Of a DNA stretch of 16,001 bases, positions 12,093-16,001 are shown piece after piece. The stretch's first letter is position 1. Each line of letters starts with the position of its first letter. This stretch comes from ANME-2 cluster archaeon (GTDB lineage: Archaea > Halobacteriota > Methanosarcinia > Methanosarcinales > Methanocomedenaceae). Made by a program: the position numbers and the translations under genes. The DNA lies in contig JAMJFV010000029.1 of NCBI GenBank assembly GCA_023544495.1, positions 1 to 16,001 on the forward strand. The letters are read 5' to 3'. Under the pieces are notes generated by a model. That model made no database searches. It was not told where the DNA came from and saw only the letters and a program-made list of their open reading frames with translations.

Positions 12093-13346
12093 TTATGAAT
12101 TAACGCCCCAGGTCCGGGAACTCCTGGTCATTTCACCTGCCATATCAGTGGACATGAGCCTTTTGACCTCATTCATATCATTGGTCTGCCCCAGCGCCCA
12201 CATCAACTTCACCAGCGCAACCTCCGGCAGCATATCCTCCCCCTCCATTGCACCGGCTTTCAGGATGTCACGCCCGGTATCATACACCCGGTCGCATACC
12301 CTGCCGTCAATACACTGGCTGGTCACTATCACAGGTACCCCTGCCTGCACGGTCCTTTCAATATACGGTACCCATTCAGTCGAAACATGCCCCAGTCCCG
12401 TACCTTCCAGTACTATGCCTTTATAGTTGGCACAAGCGAACAACAATATCTCAGGACTTGCGCCCGTGGTATATTTGACGAGGGTACACCTGGGTTCGAT
12501 ATGTGTATTGATAGACAGTTCCTGCCCGCCACGCCGCTTATGGTCCAGGTACGTATGTATCTCTCCTGAAGGATATTCCACCCTGCCCAGCGGCCTTGAA
12601 TTGATGGACTTGAACGCATCGCGTCTGCTGGTATGCATTTTCCTGACCTTTGCACCCCTGTGGATATGGCAGAAATCGTCCGATGTGCTCCCGTGCATCA
12701 CCACCGTGACCTCGGCAATATCACTTACCGCCACCTTTGCCGCGCATATGGCATTCATGGCATTGTCACTGCTGGGACGGTCAGCACTGCGCTGGCTGCC
12801 CACGAACACTATGGGCACCGGTGTCTTGACCATAAAAGCAATGGCTGCAGCCGTGTACATCATGGTATCGGTGCCGTGAGTGATGATCACACCATCTGCA
12901 CCGGCCCTGATCTCATTGTATACTTCCCCGGCAAGCTTCACCCAGTATTCGGGCCGCATGTTCTCGGATAAGATACTGTAACATACCCTTGCATGATAAT
13001 TGGCGATCCGGGTAAGTTCCGGGATGGCCAGCAGGATATCTTCTGCCGTGAACTGGCTGGTCACGGCCCCTGTGCGGTAATCCACCTTACTTGCTATGGT
13101 GCCGCCGGTGGAAAGGATAGAAATATTGGGTAGCTCCGGGTCCGGGGCAGGCAGTTCTACCTGCGGCCCCCTCCGTTCACTTTTCTTATCAATAAGCTCC
13201 AGAGTAACATTCCCAGGCTTAAGACCGATATTATATCCGTTCTTCAGTTTCACGACCGTTTTGCCGGTATTAGAGGGCATCAGCACCCCTTCATATGTAT
13301 TGTCACCATACCTGGCTAAAACAATGTCCCCTTCAGCAATTACCAT
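12093..13346 (-). CDS. gatD: Glu-tRNA(Gln) amidotransferase subunit D
   Basis: This 417-residue protein is the asparaginase-like subunit of the archaea-specific GatDE complex, which releases ammonia from glutamine so that GatE can turn Glu-tRNA(Gln) into Gln-tRNA(Gln). An N-terminal barrel domain (about residues 1-65) precedes the asparaginase fold. Catalytic residues are visible: the first threonine in ILSTGGTIAS (T83), T159-D160 in THGTDTM and the lysine in VRKMHTSRRDAF (K236). The start is taken as ATG 13346 because GGAG lies 6 bases ahead; an upstream in-frame GTG at 13358 would overlap argH and add four residues. It begins 2 bases after the argH stop, so the two are co-transcribed. The usual partner gene gatE is not adjacent, as the next gene is a YkgJ-type protein. 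This gene is the best archaeal marker in the window. Confidence 0.95.
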   Translation of the reverse strand: MVIAEGDIVLARYGDNTYEGVLMPSNTGKTVVKLKNGYNIGLKPGNVTLELIDKKSERRGPQVELPAPDPELPNISILSTGGTIASKVDYRTGAVTSQFTAEDILLAIPELTRIANYHARVCYSILSENMRPEYWVKLAGEVYNEIRAGADGVIITHGTDTMMYTAAAIAFMVKTPVPIVFVGSQRSADRPSSDNAMNAICAAKVAVSDIAEVTVVMHGSTSDDFCHIHRGAKVRKMHTSRRDAFKSINSRPLGRVEYPSGEIHTYLDHKRRGGQELSINTHIEPRCTLVKYTTGASPEILLFACANYKGIVLEGTGLGHVSTEWVPYIERTVQAGVPVIVTSQCIDGRVCDRVYDTGRDILKAGAMEGEDMLPEVALVKLMWALGQTNDMNEVKRLMSTDMAGEMTRSSRTWGVNS

Positions 13347-13348
13347 TT

Positions 13349-14818
13349 CTATCTCCACAGATATGACTGCTTCACATCATCGAGCCGCTTCATGCCATCC
13401 TGCACGGCATTGACGTGCTCCATAAGTGTGTCAATATCCTGCATCAGTAAATAATTCCTGTCATTGATCATCCGGCTCACTTCATGTGGCGCAGGCCCGC
13501 CTACTGCAGACCGGCGATTCACATTCTCCATCACATTAAGAGCCCCTTCAAAGAGTTTCGCGTCCATTCCTTCCTCTGACAGTTTCTTGCCAATGATCTT
13601 CATACTGATCCGGTCGAGCTCTTCCAGCGTATGTATGGAACCTTTTGCCATGGCTCCCACTATCTGGTGTGCGGTCCTGAACGGGAGTCCTGTGGTCCGG
13701 ACAATGGTATCAGCCAGTTCCGTGGCAGTGGAAAAACCAGTATTTGAAGACGATGATAATGTATCTTTGTTCAGCTTCATGGTATGTAGTATACCAGATG
13801 CAATATTTACGGTGCCCAGGGTGACGGCAGCAGCCCGCCACAGGTGTGTTGTAACTTCCTGCAAATCCCGATTATAGCTCATAGGCAGGGCTTTGATGAT
13901 GGCGAGAACAGACATAAGGCATCCGTCCACGGTTCCGGTCTTTGCCCTCATCAGCTCGGCAGTATCAGGGTTCTTTTTCTGGGGCATTATCGAAGACGTT
14001 GATGCATACCTGTCATCAAGTTCCACAAACCCGAATTCCTCACTGCTCCACAGTATCATCTCCTCTGCCAGACGGCTCAGGTTTGTCATGATATTGGCAA
14101 AGGCTGAAATCGATTCCACGACAAAGTCACGTGTGCTTACCGCATCCATCGAGTTCTCTACGAGAGCGTGGAACCCAAGCAGTTCACGGGTACGTTCACG
14201 GTCGATCTCAAATCCGGTCGATGCGAATGCCGCCGAGCCAAGGGGCGACATGTTCGTACGGATATATGCTCCCAGTACTCTCTGGCAGTCCCTGGCCAGA
14301 GCATCGTGATGAGCGAGCAGGTGGTGGGCAAGAGTAGTGGGCTGGGCATGTTGCAGGTGTGTGAAACCAGGCATCAGGGTTTCCTTGTTCTCAAAAGCAA
14401 TTTCCAGAATAGTCTTCCGGAAGGATATTAGATTGTGCAACAGGGTAAGCAGTTCATTTCTCAGGACCAGTCGGATACATGTCGCGACCTCATCATTACG
14501 CGAGCGAGCCGAATGCATACGCCCGCCTGTTTCCTCGCCAACCATTTCGATAAGCATTGCTTCAATGGATATATGGATGTCTTCATAGGAAGTATCAAGT
14601 CTTTCGAACCCTCCTTTCCTGATGTTTTCCAGTCCTTTAAGGATGCGGGTGCATTCATCCCTGGATATAGTCCCGGTCTCTGCCAGCATTATTACATGTG
14701 CCGTATCGACCAGCAGATCAGCCGTGAATATGTGTCTGTCTGTATCCATGGAGGAAAGATAACTGAGCACGTTCGGGTCATCCTTGTTGAGTCGACCTCT
14801 GCGCAAAATGTTATTCAT
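13349..14818 (-). CDS. argH: argininosuccinate lyase
   Basis: This 489-residue enzyme splits argininosuccinate into arginine and fumarate, the last step of arginine synthesis, as a cytosolic homotetramer of the fumarase/aspartase superfamily. Motifs in order are MHSARSRNDEVAT (substrate binding), GFTHLQHAQPTT with the catalytic-region histidine, and the superfamily signature SSIMPQKKNP containing the catalytic serine loop. The length is normal and the frame intact. ATG 14818 is preferred over a GTG at 14827 that also opens the frame, because homologues begin with the LRRGRL stretch close to the N terminus. No clear ribosome binding site precedes it. It follows the DUF123 gene by 23 bases and precedes gatD by 2 bases. 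Confidence 0.96.
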   Translation of the reverse strand: MNNILRRGRLNKDDPNVLSYLSSMDTDRHIFTADLLVDTAHVIMLAETGTISRDECTRILKGLENIRKGGFERLDTSYEDIHISIEAMLIEMVGEETGGRMHSARSRNDEVATCIRLVLRNELLTLLHNLISFRKTILEIAFENKETLMPGFTHLQHAQPTTLAHHLLAHHDALARDCQRVLGAYIRTNMSPLGSAAFASTGFEIDRERTRELLGFHALVENSMDAVSTRDFVVESISAFANIMTNLSRLAEEMILWSSEEFGFVELDDRYASTSSIMPQKKNPDTAELMRAKTGTVDGCLMSVLAIIKALPMSYNRDLQEVTTHLWRAAAVTLGTVNIASGILHTMKLNKDTLSSSSNTGFSTATELADTIVRTTGLPFRTAHQIVGAMAKGSIHTLEELDRISMKIIGKKLSEEGMDAKLFEGALNVMENVNRRSAVGGPAPHEVSRMINDRNYLLMQDIDTLMEHVNAVQDGMKRLDDVKQSYLWR

Positions 14819-14841
14819 AGTAACCACAATAGATATTATTG

Positions 14842-15336
14842 TTAAAAGGAATAAACTTTGTGAATGGTGTCTGTTATTTTATGTGCATCTTTCACGGTGT
14901 TAAATAGCCTTTCAAAATCGGTTTCATAATGCAGATGACCGCTGCATCTGCAGTCGGAACATCCAAAACCATTCATGGTCCGTGTTGTGTGCCCGATAGC
15001 TTTTGCGATGGTACATTCAATGTCAATATCTGCACAGCTAAGCACCAATCCTTTTGGCATGGTATGGGGTAACAGGTAATCAATATGCCAGTGGCGGGTA
15101 GAATTGGTGCCAGCTGCCACAGCCAGGTGTCGTATCACCCTGGCAAACCCGCCCGCTCCCCTTGCAGAACCGGTATATGAATAATACCCTGTATGAAAAT
15201 GCCTGACTCCGAGTGAACCTGCTGTTATGTCCGTATCCTTATCCAGTGCCAGTATAAGGGAATATGTCCCTTTTCCTTCAGGTACATCAAAAGCATGCTC
15301 ATTTATCATATATGCTATGTTGAATTCGTGCAGCAT
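14842..15336 (-). CDS. DUF123 / GIY-YIG-like (Uri superfamily) protein
   Basis: A protein of up to 164 residues of the DUF123 family, which has been related to GIY-YIG endonucleases. Conserved blocks are GTYSLILAL (about 23-31), HTGYYSYTGSARGAGGFARV, the RHLA and RHWHIDYLLPH histidine region, IECTIAKAIG, and GFGCSDCRCSGHLHY with its cysteine cluster. In GIY-YIG terms the tyrosines and arginine of GYYSYTGSAR would be catalytic; nuclease activity has not been settled for the family. The start is uncertain: no ribosome binding site precedes the ATG at 15336, and an in-frame ATG at 15306 would remove ten residues that look unrelated to the family. It lies 25 bases after the lipoprotein gene and 23 before argH, on the same strand. 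Confidence 0.88.
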   Translation of the reverse strand: MLHEFNIAYMINEHAFDVPEGKGTYSLILALDKDTDITAGSLGVRHFHTGYYSYTGSARGAGGFARVIRHLAVAAGTNSTRHWHIDYLLPHTMPKGLVLSCADIDIECTIAKAIGHTTRTMNGFGCSDCRCSGHLHYETDFERLFNTVKDAHKITDTIHKVYSF

Positions 15337-15361
15337 TACATACGTACTCTATTGACAGAGC

Positions 15362-15886
15362 TTAAACAGATACTGTTAGTTCATTGCTTTGCAGGGGAAC
15401 TGCAAGGTCACTTATCTTCAGCACAAGTTCGAACTGCACTGACCCGTTGGAAGCGGATCGTGCTGTTATCTCATCCCATTCTTCCTGCGCATCAGGTATG
15501 ACCAGGCTAAGAAACACTGACTCGCCCGGATTCAGGGTAACAGTATCCAGAGAATTTCCGTCGTTATCAAGAAAAGCAATTCCATCCAGTTCAAATCCCT
15601 GGTGTACATCCATGCCCACGGGCTTTAGCCTTGAAAATTCGTACTGGATATTGCTGATCTCGATGGGATTAAAGTTCTCTACATCATGGTATCTTAACAC
15701 AAATAACACCATATCCCCTTTTGAATATACCTGGTCGTCAACTCTTACACCACCGGGGTCAGATACATACAGCTCGAACATGCTGACATCCGGGTTTTGA
15801 GGACCTCGTTTTTCAAGACACCCGGCAGAACCAAGCACTATCACAAGAGTAAATGTTATCAATAAGACCAGTCTTTTATTTTGCAT
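15362..15886 (-). CDS. hypothetical lipoprotein
   Basis: A 174-residue protein I do not recognise. Its N terminus has a basic start (MQNKR), a hydrophobic core and a lipobox SAGC with Cys23, so it is probably exported and lipid-anchored to the outer face of the membrane. The mature part has no cysteine and reads as beta-rich: alternating hydrophobic residues, a DGIAFLDNDGNSLDTVTL segment and LNPGESVFLSLVIPDA suggest an immunoglobulin-like sandwich, like DUF4352-type or other small extracellular domains. The ATG is preceded by AGGTG at 6 bases. It heads the same-strand run DUF123-argH-gatD-ykgJ, but shared function with those genes is not evident. Confidence 0.7.
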   Translation of the reverse strand: MQNKRLVLLITFTLVIVLGSAGCLEKRGPQNPDVSMFELYVSDPGGVRVDDQVYSKGDMVLFVLRYHDVENFNPIEISNIQYEFSRLKPVGMDVHQGFELDGIAFLDNDGNSLDTVTLNPGESVFLSLVIPDAQEEWDEITARSASNGSVQFELVLKISDLAVPLQSNELTVSV

Positions 15887-15911
15887 TACCTACACCTGAT
15901 ATTTTGATATG

Positions 15912-15919
15912 TATAAAAA
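15912..15919. promoter_or_regulatory. TATA-like box between two divergent starts
   Basis: The + strand reads tataaaaa, and its complement tttttata is a reasonable box for the minus strand. For the lipoprotein gene it lies about 26 bases before the ATG, implying a very short leader. On the + strand it would start transcription near 15940, before a possible partial gene. It may serve either direction. Confidence 0.35.
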
Positions 15920-15948
15920 TTTTATCTTTTATTCATCGGCGGATTAAT

Positions 15949-16001
15949 ATGATCCTACATCATTTACAATGCATGTTCCGTAAGAAACCTGTTCTTATCA
16001 T
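15949..16001 (+). CDS. possible start of a gene running off the window
   Basis: An ATG at 15949 opens a frame that stays open to the window end (17 codons, MILHHLQCMFRKKPVLI). A weak GGCGGA precedes it by about 6 bases and a TATA-like box lies about 30 bases further back. A second in-frame ATG at 15973 would give a basic-then-hydrophobic start like a signal peptide. This is too short to judge and no product can be named. Confidence 0.22.
   Translation, partial: MILHHLQCMFRKKPVLI

Noticed and set aside
12093..13358. GTG at 13358 as the gatD start
   Set aside because: The GTG overlaps the end of argH, while the ATG at 13346 has GGAG at the right distance.
14816..14827. GTG at 14827 as the argH start
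   Set aside because: It adds three residues with no homology or ribosome binding site; the ATG at 14818 fits the family N terminus better.
1..16001. CRISPR arrays, tRNA or rRNA genes, insertion-sequence ends
   Set aside because: No regularly spaced repeats, tRNA-like arms, rRNA signatures, transposase fragments or flanking terminal repeats were seen by eye on either strand.

Overview
The window looks like chromosome of a euryarchaeon, most likely in or near the Methanosarcinales (methanogens or ANME-2-type methane oxidisers). The argument is from content: gatD, the archaea-specific Glu-tRNA(Gln) amidotransferase subunit; an archaeal DPSL ferritin; a DUF123 protein; TATA-like boxes ahead of several genes; and Shine-Dalgarno motifs of the GGAGG type. 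Several genes are of a kind usual in bacteria (cbb3-type oxidase, CcoS, ClpP, HtrA), a mixture common in that archaeal group. No rRNA or marker protein is present, so the assignment is an inference.

Layout. 199-1164 (+): a PiT phosphate permease. 1296-2603 (-): an APC amino-acid permease, convergent with it. 2746-3795 (+): an M42 metallo-aminopeptidase. 3803-4410 (-): a ClpP protease gene split by a one-base frameshift in a G6 run. 4411-4808: a 398-bp gap holding the htrA promoter. 4809-5786 (+): an HtrA-type serine protease with PDZ domain and no export signal.

6007-9265 (+) is the centrepiece, a compact operon in which all three genes overlap by ATGA. It encodes a 936-residue protein fusing the CcoN catalytic subunit of a cbb3 oxygen reductase, the CcoO monohaem cytochrome and two further cytochrome c domains. 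A 58-residue CcoS assembly protein and a 92-residue two-helix membrane protein, possibly the detached membrane anchor of CcoP, follow. All six histidine ligands and the active-site tyrosine of cbb3 enzymes are present.

9413-11001 (+) is a second tight operon: a DPSL ferritin, a soluble cytochrome b5-type haem protein and a ZIP metal transporter, preceded by two perfect palindromes placed like operators. Together the two operons suggest a module for oxygen consumption and iron/peroxide handling.

11026-11464 (-) is the decayed 3' end of a FAD-linked (BBE-type) oxidase gene. 11513-15886 (-) is a same-strand run: lipoprotein, DUF123 nuclease-like protein, argH, gatD and a YkgJ-type cysteine cluster protein. 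It is read from a TATA-like box near 15915 and closes with a hairpin and T-tract near 11466-11506. No tRNA, rRNA, CRISPR array or insertion sequence was recognised.
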